A stretch of 7,935 nt of DNA from Zymomonas sp. (GTDB lineage Bacteria; Pseudomonadota; Alphaproteobacteria; Sphingomonadales; Sphingomonadaceae), in assembly GCA_027489105.1 (NCBI GenBank), contig JAIYAJ010000184.1, positions 1-7,935 of the forward strand, written 5' to 3'. Shown one piece after another: positions 1 through 7,837 of this stretch (positions are counted from its first letter, which is position 1; each line of letters opens with the position of its first letter). The position numbers were made by a program, and so were the translations under genes. The notes under the pieces are model-generated. The model was given only the letters and a program-made list of their open reading frames with translations, had not been told where the DNA came from and ran no database searches.

Positions 1-1505
1 AACAGCTGCGCCGCATCGCGCCCCAGCCGGGGATCGGCGGTGAAGAAGCTGAGATCGGTATAGATGCGCGCGGTGATCGGGTGATAATTGCCCGTGCCGA
101 AATGGCAGTAGGTCTTGTGCCCGTCGGCTTCGCGGCGGACGACCATCGACACCTTGGCATGGGTCTTCCAGTCGATGAAGCCATAGACGACCTGGACGCC
201 CGCGCGCTCCAGCTGCGACGCCCAGAGGAGATTCTGCTCCTCGTCGAAGCGCGCCTTGAGCTCGACCACGGCCGTCACCGACTTACCCGCCTCGGCCGCA
301 TCGACCAGCGCGCGGATCACCGCCGACTGCTTGCCCGCGCGGTAGAGCGTCTGCTTGATCGCGACGACATCGGGGTCCTGCGCGGCCTGGCGCAAGAAGG
401 CGAGCACCACGTCGAACGTCTCATAAGGGTGGTGGACGACGATGTCCTTGGCGCGGATCGCCGCGAAACAATCGCCGCCATGTTCGCGGATGCGCTCGGG
501 AAAGCGCGGGCTGAACGGCGTGAACTTCAGGTCGGGCCGGTCCTCCTCGACCAGCTGCGCGAGATCGGCGATGCCCAGGAAGCTGCCCGATTCGGTGACG
601 AAACTGTCCGCGCCGCCGATCTGATCCTTCCACAGCGGTTCGAGCGACGCCGACATGCCGCCTTCGAGCTCGATCCGGATCACCCGGCCACGCCGCCGCC
701 TTTTGATGGCGGTGCGGAAATAGAGGACGAGATCCTCCGCTTCTTCCTCGACCTCGATGTCGCTGTCACGGATGATGCGAAGCGCGCCATGGCCGCGCAC
801 CTCGTAACCGGGAAAAAGCAGATTGGTGAAGCGCCGGACCAGTGTTTCGATCGCGACATAACGGGCGCTGCCGCGCGGCAGTCGGATGAAGCGCGGAAGC
901 GTTGCCGGCACCATCAGCAGTTCGAAAACCTGCTCGCCGTCGGACAGCCGGGTCAGGTCGAACAACAGGCTGAAGCCCTTGTTCGGGATGAACGGGAAAG
1001 GATGGGCCGGGTCGAGCGCCTGCGGCGTCAGCACCGGGAAGATCTGCTCGCTGAAATAGCGCTCCAGCCATTCGGCATCGTCGCCTTCGATCTCGCCCTC
1101 TTCGAGCACGACGATCCCGGCATTGGCTAGGTCGTCGCGCAGCCGGTCCCAGACGCGTTGCTGGTCGGTCATCAACTGGTCGGCGCGGTCGCTGGCGCCG
1201 TCGAGCTGCTGGGCGACGGTCAGTCCGTCGGGCGACAGGCTGTCGACGCCCTCCAGCAATTGCGCCTTGAGGCCGGCAAAGCGGACCATGAAGAATTCGT
1301 CGAGATTATTGCCCGAAATCGACAGGAAGCGAAGGCGTTCGAGCAGCGGATGCGCGGGGTTGGACGCCTCGTCCATTACGCGCTGGTTGAACGCCAGCCA
1401 GCTCGCCTCGCGGTTGAAATAACGCTCCCGCAGCGGCACCGGCTCGGGCGGGATCGGGCTCCCGATCAGGTCTGCGTCATGCGATTGGGGTTCGATCGAG
1501 TCCAT
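1..1505 (-). CDS. ppk: Polyphosphate kinase 1 (Ppk1), C-terminal part cut off by window edge
   Basis: Reversibly transfers the gamma phosphate of ATP onto inorganic polyphosphate. The frame is open from ATG 1505-1503 to the left edge, giving 501 residues of a family usually near 700. An in-frame TAG lies four codons upstream, so this ATG is the earliest possible. Visible family features: N-terminal [13 protein letters not shown] (residues 29-41); the ATP-contacting block GNNLDEFF (65-72); TLYR (386-389) and [11 protein letters not shown] (415-425), whose arginines 389 and 419 match the Mg/phosphate-binding arginines of E. coli Ppk (R375 and R405); and DWKTHAK (445-451), where His449 matches the autophosphorylated histidine (E. 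coli His435). The HFGTGNYH block (468-475) follows. The end of the catalytic C-terminal domain lies outside the window. The gene starts 9 bases after the hdaA stop with only a weak GGA-type ribosome site, so it is probably cotranscribed with hdaA. Confidence 0.97.
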   Translation of the reverse strand, partial: MDSIEPQSHDADLIGSPIPPEPVPLRERYFNREASWLAFNQRVMDEASNPAHPLLERLRFLSISGNNLDEFFMVRFAGLKAQLLEGVDSLSPDGLTVAQQLDGASDRADQLMTDQQRVWDRLRDDLANAGIVVLEEGEIEGDDAEWLERYFSEQIFPVLTPQALDPAHPFPFIPNKGFSLLFDLTRLSDGEQVFELLMVPATLPRFIRLPRGSARYVAIETLVRRFTNLLFPGYEVRGHGALRIIRDSDIEVEEEAEDLVLYFRTAIKRRRRGRVIRIELEGGMSASLEPLWKDQIGGADSFVTESGSFLGIADLAQLVEEDRPDLKFTPFSPRFPERIREHGGDCFAAIRAKDIVVHHPYETFDVVLAFLRQAAQDPDVVAIKQTLYRAGKQSAVIRALVDAAEAGKSVTAVVELKARFDEEQNLLWASQLERAGVQVVYGFIDWKTHAKVSMVVRREADGHKTYCHFGTGNYHPITARIYTDLSFFTADPRLGRDAAQL

Positions 1506-1514
1506 GGCCGTCCA

Positions 1515-2138
1515 CTATAGCAGCCTATATGTATCTTCCGTGACTCCGATCGTCGCAAGCGCTTCCTTGGCGACGGCCAAAGTGATCGGCCGTCGCCGCG
1601 CCAGCGCGGCTTCGTCGAGCGCATCGACCAGCCGGCCGAGCGCGACATAGCTGCGCTCGATCCGGGGCACGACATAGCGCACCACCTCCGGACGCGCCTC
1701 CAGCCCGCGATTGTTGATCAGCTTCTCGACCAGCGCGGTCATCAGCGCGGAATCGGGCTCCTCGATCGCCACATGCTGGCTGGCGAGCAGCCGCGAGCGC
1801 AGGTCGGGAAGCTTGATCTTCCACCGCGCGGGCGGTTCGTCGGCGGCCAGCAGCAGCGGCTTGCGCTCGGACTGCGCCGCGTTCCACGCGTGGAACAGCC
1901 GCTCCTCGTCCTGGCTCTCGGCATTGTCGACGAAGCGCCCGCCCGTCTTTGCCGCAAAGATACGGCCCAGCAGGCTTCGACCCGACTTGCGCGGCCCGGT
2001 GAGGACGCTCGCCATGACCGGCCAGAGCGACCAATGTTCGAGATGCCGGACCGCCGTCCGGTTGGCGTCGCCGACGATGAAATCGCGCTCATTCGCTTCC
2101 GCCGGCCACTGGAAGGGCAGCGCGATCTGATCGGTCAT
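1515..2138 (-). CDS. hdaA: HdaA, DnaA-related regulator of replication initiation
   Basis: Predicted 207-residue AAA+ protein of the Hda/HdaA family. With the DNA-loaded sliding clamp it stimulates ATP hydrolysis by DnaA and so prevents re-initiation. The N terminus carries a clamp-binding motif, QIALPF (residues 4-9). The Walker A-like loop is GPRKSGRS (48-55), with Arg where canonical P-loops have Lys; E. coli Hda has a similar Arg. A Walker B-like FVDNAE (69-74) is followed by LFHAWN (81-86). A sensor I-like LLLAADEPPARW spans 95-106, and LPDLRSRL (120-127) supplies the likely arginine finger region. The C terminus RIERSYVALGRLVDALD fits the sensor II lid. It lacks a DnaA-type DNA-binding domain, as expected for Hda. 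The start ATG overlaps the stop of the upstream gene as ATGA, suggesting translational coupling; the ribosome site is weak. The frame stays open further upstream, but that is the out-of-frame reading of the neighbouring gene. Confidence 0.93.
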   Translation of the reverse strand: MTDQIALPFQWPAEANERDFIVGDANRTAVRHLEHWSLWPVMASVLTGPRKSGRSLLGRIFAAKTGGRFVDNAESQDEERLFHAWNAAQSERKPLLLAADEPPARWKIKLPDLRSRLLASQHVAIEEPDSALMTALVEKLINNRGLEARPEVVRYVVPRIERSYVALGRLVDALDEAALARRRPITLAVAKEALATIGVTEDTYRLL

Positions 2139-3346
2139 GGCGCCGGAGTGGCGGCGCGCCTGATGCGAAGGCCACCGCCGGCATCCTCGACCTGCCAGCC
2201 GCGCGCGACCAGCGCCTCGCGCAGCGCGCTGACCGGGCCGGAAAAGGCCACGCGCAGGCTGCTCGTGCCGCCGAAAGCGAGACTGCCGGTCTGCACGGCG
2301 GTGACGCCGGTCAGCGCCCTGAGCTGTGCTTCCTGAGCGCGCAGAGCGGCGGCATCGGGCGTGTCGATCTGGACGGTGACACTGGTGGTCGCAGCAGCCG
2401 CCATCTGGTCGAGCACATCGTCGATCGGGACTTCCTCGGCCGGAGTCTCGATCACGAGCGAGCGATCTCCGCGCAGCCCGCCTTCCTGCAGCGCGCGCGT
2501 ATAGGCGGTGTCGATCCGCTGCACCGCCCGGTCGAGCATCGCCGGCAGCGCATCGCCCGTGTCGGCGGTCAGCGTGAACTGATCGACCACGGTCGCATCG
2601 GGACCGTAGCGCGCGACGAAGCGGCCGATCACCGGGCCGCCGGGCCATTGCCGGAACAGCGTCGCCTCGGGCACGACGATATTGGCCGCGCCATATTGGT
2701 CGAGCAGCATACGCCACCAGCTGCGCCCCGGCCGACGCGCCTGCGCCGCGTTGAGCAGGACCGGATCGGCGCCGGTTCCCGACACCCGCACATAGTCGAT
2801 CGGACTGTTCCCCGCGCGGAAGCGCGCCCAGGCCTTCTGCCATTCGCTGCGGCGCTCGAAGCTGATCGGGGTGGCGCCGCTCCATTCGACCGGAATGACG
2901 AGCATCGGCGCCGAACGGCGGACCGCGCCCTTCACGCCGAGCAGTTCGCCGGCCCGCGCGCGGTCGAACAACACGCCCAGCGTCGCGACATAGCGGTTCG
3001 GGCCGGCCTGCTCGCGCTCGACGACGATACCGCCGCTGATCGAATCGAGCGTCGAATCGGGCAGGCCGGGCGCATTCTCGACAGGCTTGCCGTTGACCCG
3101 GGCCCACAGCATCTTCCAACCCTTGCGCTGCGCCTCGCGCCATCCTCCATAGCGCGCCTGATCGGCGGTGCGGGCGGCGACGTCGACCTTGATGCCGCTC
3201 ACCTCATAGCTGCCCGATCCGTCGATCGGCGGGACGCCGCGCTCGTCCGCCCGCTCCAGCTGCGCAAAGGCGAGCGCCCCCAGCAGCGCTCCGGCGCCGA
3301 GGATGGACAGGAGGATGGGACGGAAAAAGCGTTTGGCGAAGGTCAC
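2135..3346 (-). CDS. Exported or membrane-anchored protein of unknown function, DUF2066-like, with C-terminal ferredoxin-like (HMA-type) region
   Basis: Predicted 403 residues from a GTG start. Residues 1-28 form a basic n-region (KRFFR) and a hydrophobic stretch ending LAFA before Gln29, which suits a signal peptide or N-terminal anchor, so the body is probably periplasmic. Residues 47-155 ([10 protein letters not shown]..., [26 protein letters not shown]) resemble the layout of DUF2066 proteins. Residues 322-396 read as beta-alpha-beta-beta-alpha-beta, like a heavy-metal-associated domain, but there is no CxxC metal site. It is the first gene of the operon ahead of hdaA and ppk, and is divergent from purM. 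In Pseudomonas, as I recall, a DUF2066 gene also sits between purM and hda, so the neighbourhood supports the assignment more than the sequence does. An upstream TTG at 3382 could extend it by 12 residues, but only GTG 3346 has a well-placed AAAAGG. Function unknown. Confidence 0.8.
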   Translation of the reverse strand: MTFAKRFFRPILLSILGAGALLGALAFAQLERADERGVPPIDGSGSYEVSGIKVDVAARTADQARYGGWREAQRKGWKMLWARVNGKPVENAPGLPDSTLDSISGGIVVEREQAGPNRYVATLGVLFDRARAGELLGVKGAVRRSAPMLVIPVEWSGATPISFERRSEWQKAWARFRAGNSPIDYVRVSGTGADPVLLNAAQARRPGRSWWRMLLDQYGAANIVVPEATLFRQWPGGPVIGRFVARYGPDATVVDQFTLTADTGDALPAMLDRAVQRIDTAYTRALQEGGLRGDRSLVIETPAEEVPIDDVLDQMAAAATTSVTVQIDTPDAAALRAQEAQLRALTGVTAVQTGSLAFGGTSSLRVAFSGPVSALREALVARGWQVEDAGGGLRIRRAATPAP

Positions 3347-3352
3347 GCAGTG

Positions 3353-3358
3353 CCTTTT
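3353..3358 (-). promoter_or_regulatory. Ribosome binding site deciding the GTG start at 3346
   Basis: On the minus strand AAAAGG stands six bases before GTG 3346-3344. The alternative TTG start at 3382 lies only 26 bases from the purM start and would put twelve polar residues ahead of the basic n-region of the signal sequence. GTG is therefore preferred. Confidence 0.6.
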
Positions 3359-3395
3359 GGCGACTTGGCCGTGGAAATCCAAGCACGATATGTCT

Positions 3396-3400
3396 AGGGG
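3396..3400 (+). promoter_or_regulatory. Ribosome binding site of purM
   Basis: AGGGG lies eight bases before the purM ATG at 3409 and is the only purine-rich block in the short divergent gap, supporting that start. Confidence 0.65.
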
Positions 3401-3408
3401 CCTGCAAC

Positions 3409-4461
<1,053 letters not shown>

Positions 4462-4512
4462 ACGGCGCCCTCGCCGCTTCCCGCCGCTGATCGCCCGGAC
4501 ACGGGCATCGAC

Positions 4513-4516
4513 GAGG
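4513..4516 (+). promoter_or_regulatory. Probable ribosome binding site of purN
   Basis: GAGG lies ten bases before the GTG at 4527. The next in-frame ATG (4579) falls inside the glycine-rich GRGSNM motif, so it cannot be the start of a functional enzyme, and GTG is the best choice. Confidence 0.5.
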
Positions 4517-4526
4517 TTCTGAACGC

Positions 4527-5105
4527 GTGACCGACAAGACGCCGATCGCCATCCTGATCTCGGGCCGGGGCAGCAACATGGCCGCGCTGATCGAGGCGTC
4601 TCAGGCGGCGGACTGCCCCTATTCCGTCGTTCTCGTCGCGTCGAACGATCCTGAAGCGGCGGGCCTCGACCATGCGCGCGCGGCCGGCATCGCCACCTTC
4701 GCGCACAGCCACAAAGGCCTCAAGCGCGCCGAGTTCGACGCGATCATCGACGCCGAACTGCGCGAGGCCGGCGTCCGCTTCGTCGCGCTGGCCGGCTATA
4801 TGCGCATCCTGAGCGAGGGTTTCATCACGGGCTGGGAAGGCCGGATCGTCAATATCCACCCCTCGCTGCTGCCCAAATATAAGGGCCTCGACACGCACCA
4901 GCGCGCGATCGAGGCGGGCGACGCCGAGGCCGGCTGCTCGGTCCATGTCGTGACGCCCGAACTCGACGATGGCGAGGTCATCGCCCAGGCGCGCGTGCCG
5001 ATCCTGCCGGGCGATACGCCCGAGACTCTCGCCGATCGCGTGCTGATCGAGGAACACCGCCTTTATCCCGAGGCGCTGGCTGCCTATATCCGGAGCCATG
5101 GCTGA
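4527..5105 (+). CDS. purN: Phosphoribosylglycinamide formyltransferase (GAR transformylase)
   Basis: PurN transfers the formyl group of 10-formyltetrahydrofolate to GAR, the third step of purine synthesis. The 192-residue product has the family's usual length. It shows the glycine-rich phosphate-binding loop ISGRGSNM (11-18), the folate-site block ALAGYMRILS (87-96), and NIHPSLLPKYKG (109-120) containing catalytic Asn109 and His111. VHVVTPELDDGEVI (139-152) contains the catalytic aspartate, Asp147 by alignment with E. coli Asp144. All three catalytic positions are intact, in contrast to the damaged purM upstream. Translation begins at GTG with a GAGG ten bases before it. The 3' end overlaps the next gene by eight bases, so purM, purN and the two following small genes probably form one transcript. 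Confidence 0.96.
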   Translation: MTDKTPIAILISGRGSNMAALIEASQAADCPYSVVLVASNDPEAAGLDHARAAGIATFAHSHKGLKRAEFDAIIDAELREAGVRFVALAGYMRILSEGFITGWEGRIVNIHPSLLPKYKGLDTHQRAIEAGDAEAGCSVHVVTPELDDGEVIAQARVPILPGDTPETLADRVLIEEHRLYPEALAAYIRSHG

Positions 5106-5724
5106 AGAGACCTCTGCGGCGGAAGCCCGCCGGCGCCGGCTGCGCTGGATCACGCTGGGCGAGGCGCTGGGCGTGGCTGCGCTCGTCGTTTCGGTGCTAA
5201 CCCTTTGGAACAATTACAGCGAACGCCGCCATAATGAGGAGGAGAAGGTCGCCCAGGACCGCGCCGCCGGCACCAAGGCGCGCATCCTCGTCCTGCGCGC
5301 CCAGGTCGAGAAGAAGGGCGACCGTCTCGCGCTACAGCCGACCGGCGATCAGGTGATCCAGGGCCAGACCATAGCCTTCCCCAAGGCGCTGGACCTCGCC
5401 CCCGTCGACAGCACCGACCCGCGCATAGAGGCCGACTGGCTGTCCGACGGCCTGCGCAAGGCCCGCCGCGACGCCGGCGAGCAGGAACGCCCACGCGGCG
5501 ATGCCCGCCTTCCGGTCGCGATCACGACGCGCTTCACCGTCGGCGGCGACGTGGCCGAAGACGTGACTCTCTATGACGTCGGCTATGCGATCGAAGGCGG
5601 CTTCCTCGGCGGCAGCGAAGTCCGGCTGCGCGGCCTGTCGATGATCGGCCGCACCACGGCGACGGCAGCCCAGAAGCGGCTCGACGAGATTTGGACGAGC
5701 CGGCACCGGAAGAAGGGCTCATGA
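5098..5724 (+). CDS. Single-pass membrane protein of unknown function, cotranscribed with purN
   Basis: Predicted 208 residues; I do not recognise the family. An acidic then arginine-rich N terminus (RRRRLRW, 11-17) precedes one hydrophobic helix at about 18-37. A charged, possibly coiled stretch (41-60) follows, then a soluble domain (61-208). By the positive-inside rule the short N terminus would be cytoplasmic and the main domain outside the membrane. A conserved-looking core is VTLYDVGYAIEGGFLGGSEV (156-175), and the C terminus is basic. It overlaps purN by eight bases and the next gene by four. The nearest purine-rich block, GGAG, is only two bases before the ATG, so translation is likely coupled to purN or the start is uncertain. 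A degraded second copy of the 3' third lies at 6549-6749. A link to purine metabolism is suggested only by position. Confidence 0.75.
   Translation: MAEETSAAEARRRRLRWITLGEALGVAALVVSVLTLWNNYSERRHNEEEKVAQDRAAGTKARILVLRAQVEKKGDRLALQPTGDQVIQGQTIAFPKALDLAPVDSTDPRIEADWLSDGLRKARRDAGEQERPRGDARLPVAITTRFTVGGDVAEDVTLYDVGYAIEGGFLGGSEVRLRGLSMIGRTTATAAQKRLDEIWTSRHRKKGS
5581..5721 (+). repeat. Intact copy of a 141-bp dispersed direct repeat
   Basis: This 3' segment of the 208-residue gene aligns without gaps to 6609-6749. By hand count there are about 21 mismatches in 141 positions (roughly 85% identity), including a 28-base exact match (5597-5624 against 6625-6652). The two copies lie in the same orientation about 1 kb apart and bracket two membrane-protein genes. 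Confidence 0.85.
5711..5717 (+). promoter_or_regulatory. Ribosome binding site deciding the ATG start at 5721
   Basis: AGAAGGG lies just before ATG 5721, close but usable. The only earlier in-frame candidate is a TTG at 5691, which would give a 30-base longer overlap with the preceding gene and has no good ribosome site. Confidence 0.45.
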
Positions 5725-5972
5725 GTGAAGGCGGGTACAGAGGTGGGACTACAGCCGAGGGGCGTTGGGGATGTGCCGCTGCTGCTCTCGTAGGCGTGCC
5801 CCTCTTCGTCTTATTGTTGTTTGTCGATGCGTTGGGCGATTGCGCGCCGGACACAGCATGCAGGAAGGGCTTTCTGACCCAAGTGTTTTTGCCCGCCGTT
5901 ATTGCTGCTGCTGGGGTCGGGCTTCTAGTCCGTTGGACAGTAAAAGCAGTCAGGCGGAGCGATCTCGACTGA
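5721..5972 (+). CDS. Small two-helix membrane protein of unknown function
   Basis: Predicted 83 residues with two hydrophobic segments, at about 18-37 (AAAALVGVPLFVLLLFVDAL) and 52-70 (FLTQVFLPAVIAAAGVGLLV). Between them is a short loop with two cysteines (CAPDTAC, 41-47) that could pair in an oxidising compartment. The C terminus is basic (KAVRRSDLD), suggesting that both ends are cytoplasmic and the cysteine loop faces out. Its ATG overlaps the preceding stop as ATGA, the usual sign of coupling to the 208-residue gene. Codon use shifts here towards less GC-rich DNA, and no homologue is recognised. It may be the last gene of the purM transcript, or an early part of the accessory islet. Confidence 0.6.
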   Translation: MSEGGYRGGTTAEGRWGCAAAALVGVPLFVLLLFVDALGDCAPDTACRKGFLTQVFLPAVIAAAGVGLLVRWTVKAVRRSDLD

Positions 5973-6089
5973 AGTCCGTGCGCTCACAGCAATTTGTCGC
6001 GGCCGCGTAAAAACTCAGCCCAAATATCAGATCATAAACATTGCGACGTCAGCCTGTTAAAACGCGCCCCTTTAGCAGTCAGCCCGCGA
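5973..6089. other. Intergenic gap between converging genes, no recognised feature
   Basis: The stretch is moderately AT-rich compared with the flanking core genes. It contains a 10-base palindrome, CGCGGCCGCG (5998-6007), that cannot form a useful hairpin because it has no loop, and GTCAGCC occurs twice. Both neighbouring genes end here, so a bidirectional terminator would be expected, but no stem followed by a T-run is visible. Confidence 0.5.
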
Positions 6090-6515
6090 CTATGAATCTG
6101 TGCACGGAAAGGCTGCAAACCGCCAGAATATCCAAGCCATCGCGGTTACGATTGGCGTCCCGACGATAAGGAAAAAAATCCATCCGCCATTCCTCATCGT
6201 CATTTGGGCTAAGGGTGAATTATCGTTCGGCATCGGCGGCGGCGGTGAACCTTCGACGAGGGTTGAGATTGTGATCAACGCGACCAGAGCGAGCAGGAAC
6301 GCCAACAGATAGCTCGCAAAATCCGTTCGATTAAACTGCCGAAGCATCAGGTGGATTGGAATAGCTGCGATCAAAATACCGTAGCTGGCCGCGAAAGCGA
6401 TCCCAAGGCTGATGGCAACATCAACCCAGCCAAGGCTCGGCCTCGTAATCAAAAGAGCTACGATGGCGAAGGTCGGCGCCGTAGCCATCACCAGACTTCT
6501 TATGTTGGCAACCAT
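6090..6515 (-). CDS. Four-helix membrane protein of unknown function
   Basis: Predicted 141 residues with four hydrophobic segments at about 8-24, 31-56, 66-86 and 111-131. A proline-rich loop (SPPPPMPND, 90-98) lies between helices three and four. No family motif is recognised. It is probably an inner-membrane protein. The gene runs against its plus-strand neighbours and is clearly less GC-rich than the purine genes, as expected for accessory DNA. The ATG at 6515 has only a weak purine block (ATAAG) upstream; Met10 is a possible later start but would remove part of the first helix. The hydrophobic pattern and open frame make it a likely real gene, but it stands alone with no partner to suggest a role. 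Confidence 0.6.
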   Translation of the reverse strand: MVANIRSLVMATAPTFAIVALLITRPSLGWVDVAISLGIAFAASYGILIAAIPIHLMLRQFNRTDFASYLLAFLLALVALITISTLVEGSPPPPMPNDNSPLAQMTMRNGGWIFFLIVGTPIVTAMAWIFWRFAAFPCTDS

Positions 6516-6548
6516 TTGCTTATCGTAATTTGATGGGCCAGTTTAGCA

Positions 6549-6749
6549 ATGCCACTTACTGCGATGCGCCGTTTTACCGTCGTCGGCGGCATCACCCTTT
6601 ATGCTGTGGGCTATGTAATCGAGCGCGGCTTCCTCGGCGGCAGCGAAGTCCGCCTGCGTAGCCTGTCGATGATCGACCATACCACTGCGGCCGCAGCTTA
6701 GAAGCGCCTCGACGACATCTGGACGAGCCGCCAGCGGAAGAAGGGCTAA
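6549..6749 (+). pseudogene. Decayed partial copy of the 3' third of the 208-residue membrane-protein gene at 5098
   Basis: Read from 6549, the plus strand gives about 66 codons with one internal TAG at 6699-6701 and a final TAA at 6747-6749. The product FTVVGGITLYAVGYVIERGF, then LGGSEVRLRSLSMIDHTTA, matches residues 146-190 of the 208-residue protein. After the TAG, KRLDDIWTSRQRKKG matches its C terminus. The TAG stands where the parent has CAG (Gln192). Relative to the parent, five to six residues (DVAED) are missing before ITLY. The sequence coding for the transmembrane helix and N-terminal two thirds is absent. The 141 bases from 6609 align without gaps. Substitutions include several amino-acid changes, so it is an old paralogue remnant rather than a fresh duplicate. 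No product is expected. Confidence 0.85.
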
Positions 6750-6822
6750 GCCCGGCATCCGTTTTTGTTAAGTCGTCCAATTGTAAAGGTTGCAGGTTCA
6801 GAAGCGGCTCCGGAGTGGACGA

Positions 6823-7221
6823 TTAGCCTTGCCGCACCTCTTCTTCAGTCCACCAGCGCAAGTCGCGAACGTCTTTGTTTTCCCGCAGAATACGTTCGAC
6901 CGCATCCGCAAGTCGCTCGACAGATTGCTCCGTCGGTATACGCTTGAGCCACTTTCGTACATACGGCTTGGATGGCTCGATAAAGCATAAGAAGCCGTCT
7001 TCATATTCCGGATAAAAACCACAGCCGATCCAGAGTGGGAACGGATCATGGCGCAATCGTACCGACCATCCCCAGTCTTCCGAGATTAGGTCTTCGACCT
7101 CGAACCCGGCGCTCGGCAACATAGAGTTTAAGAGGTCCGCAACCTTCTTGGCTTGCGGCAAATCTGGGTTACCGGGTGCATCAAGTAGACCGTGGGATCT
7201 GAATTCTAGGTGCGTCCGCAT
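6823..7221 (-). CDS. Uncharacterised 132-residue soluble protein
   Basis: No family recognised with confidence. The product is acidic with no hydrophobic helix or signal peptide, so it is probably cytoplasmic. The N-terminal part (1-40) holds a short helix, QAKKVADLLNSMLP. The centre has the aromatic motif SEDWGWSVRL (47-56) followed by PLWIGCGFYPEYEDGFLCF (62-80), which suggests beta strands of a small alpha/beta fold. The C-terminal part (99-132) is helical, SVERLADAVERILRENKD, ending in DLRWWTEEEV. Small single-domain proteins of this look occur as orphan genes and some are immunity proteins, but no toxin gene is nearby, so that is speculation. The gene lies in the less GC-rich islet, and its ATG (7221) lacks a clear ribosome site. 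The coherent protein pattern argues that it is real. Confidence 0.6.
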   Translation of the reverse strand: MRTHLEFRSHGLLDAPGNPDLPQAKKVADLLNSMLPSAGFEVEDLISEDWGWSVRLRHDPFPLWIGCGFYPEYEDGFLCFIEPSKPYVRKWLKRIPTEQSVERLADAVERILRENKDVRDLRWWTEEEVRQG

Positions 7222-7313
7222 AGCGGTAAGCTAAATAGCTTTCCGGCAGAAATACATCCCATCTCGATTGTTCTAGCGATGTGCCGATAGCAGCCGTCGA
7301 TGGATTGTTCTGG

Positions 7314-7835
7314 CTACAGATCCAACCCGAAGATCAGATCGTCGAACACCGCCTCGCCGACCTGGAAGCGGCGCGATCCGGCCAGGTCGCAGCCCAGCCG
7401 GCGGTAGAAGCCGATCGCCGCGTCATTGCCCGAATAGACGCCGATCAACAGGCGCTGCATCCCCCGCTCCCGCGCATGGGCGATCGCTTCGTCGACCAGA
7501 CGCCGGCCGAGCTTGTGGCCGTGCCATTTGCCCATGACATAGATGCGCCGCAGCTCGATGTCGGCCGGGCCGGTCTCGATCGGCAGGTCGGGCGGGGTCA
7601 GCAGCGCGAACCCGATCGGCGCGCGGGTCTCGGGGATTTCGGCGATCCAGGCCGCTCCGGCGGGATCGCTCGTGAAGGCGCGCCAGGCGTCGGCGCTGTT
7701 CTTGCCTTCGAAGTGCAGCAACATGTCGGGCAGGCCGATGATGTGCGCATAGGTTTCGAGGAAGGTCGCCGCGCCGACCAAGGCCAGCGCGGCGGCATCC
7801 TCGCAAACGGCCCGCCTGATGACGGGGTCCGTCAT
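7314..7835 (-). CDS. GNAT-family N-acetyltransferase
   Basis: Predicted 173 residues, a normal length for a single-domain GNAT enzyme, which transfers acetyl from acetyl-CoA to an amine of a small molecule or protein. The acetyl-CoA pyrophosphate loop is in RIYVMGKWHGHKLGRRL (97-113), a clear motif A with a G-x-x-L-G variant of the R/Q-x-x-G-x-G/A signature. Motif B follows as YSGNDAAIGFYRRLGC (134-149), and the C-terminal strand is VFDDLIFGLDL. The N-terminal IRRAVCEDAAALALVGAATF fits strand 1 and helix 1. The substrate cannot be told from the sequence. The gene starts two bases after the ndk stop, so it is very likely cotranscribed with ndk. There is no strong ribosome site, which also points to coupling. 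Codon use is like the core genes. Confidence 0.9.
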   Translation of the reverse strand: MTDPVIRRAVCEDAAALALVGAATFLETYAHIIGLPDMLLHFEGKNSADAWRAFTSDPAGAAWIAEIPETRAPIGFALLTPPDLPIETGPADIELRRIYVMGKWHGHKLGRRLVDEAIAHARERGMQRLLIGVYSGNDAAIGFYRRLGCDLAGSRRFQVGEAVFDDLIFGLDL

Positions 7836-7837
7836 GA

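Noticed and set aside
81..1130. Long plus-strand open frame of 349 codons opposite ppk
   Set aside because: It is antisense to a clear Ppk1, has low-complexity Arg/Asp/Leu-rich content typical of GC-rich shadow frames, and shows no motif.
2139..3143. Upstream extension of the hdaA frame by about 335 codons
   Set aside because: It overlaps the exported-protein gene in another frame, is Arg/Ala/Gly-rich without structure, and the HdaA family begins at the clamp-binding motif right after ATG 2138.
5945..5975. Imperfect hairpin CAGTC...GACTG at the end of the 83-residue gene
   Set aside because: It has a large bulge and no T-run, so it cannot be supported as a terminator.
5998..6007. Perfect palindrome CGCGGCCGCG as a terminator or operator
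   Set aside because: It has no loop, no following T-run and is only 10 bases, which is common by chance in GC-rich DNA.
6549..6749. Selenocysteine, pyrrolysine or suppressor readthrough of the internal TAG
   Set aside because: The parent copy has an ordinary Gln codon there, the second copy lacks its 5' two thirds, and simple decay explains the TAG.
6743..6766. GGGC-TAA-GCCC stem followed by five T residues as a terminator
   Set aside because: The stem is only four pairs and the T-run starts eight bases after it, so it is too weak to call.
7229..7240. Inverted repeat AGCTA/TAGCT upstream of the 132-residue gene as an operator
   Set aside because: Only five bases per arm in AT-richer DNA, with no second copy in the window.
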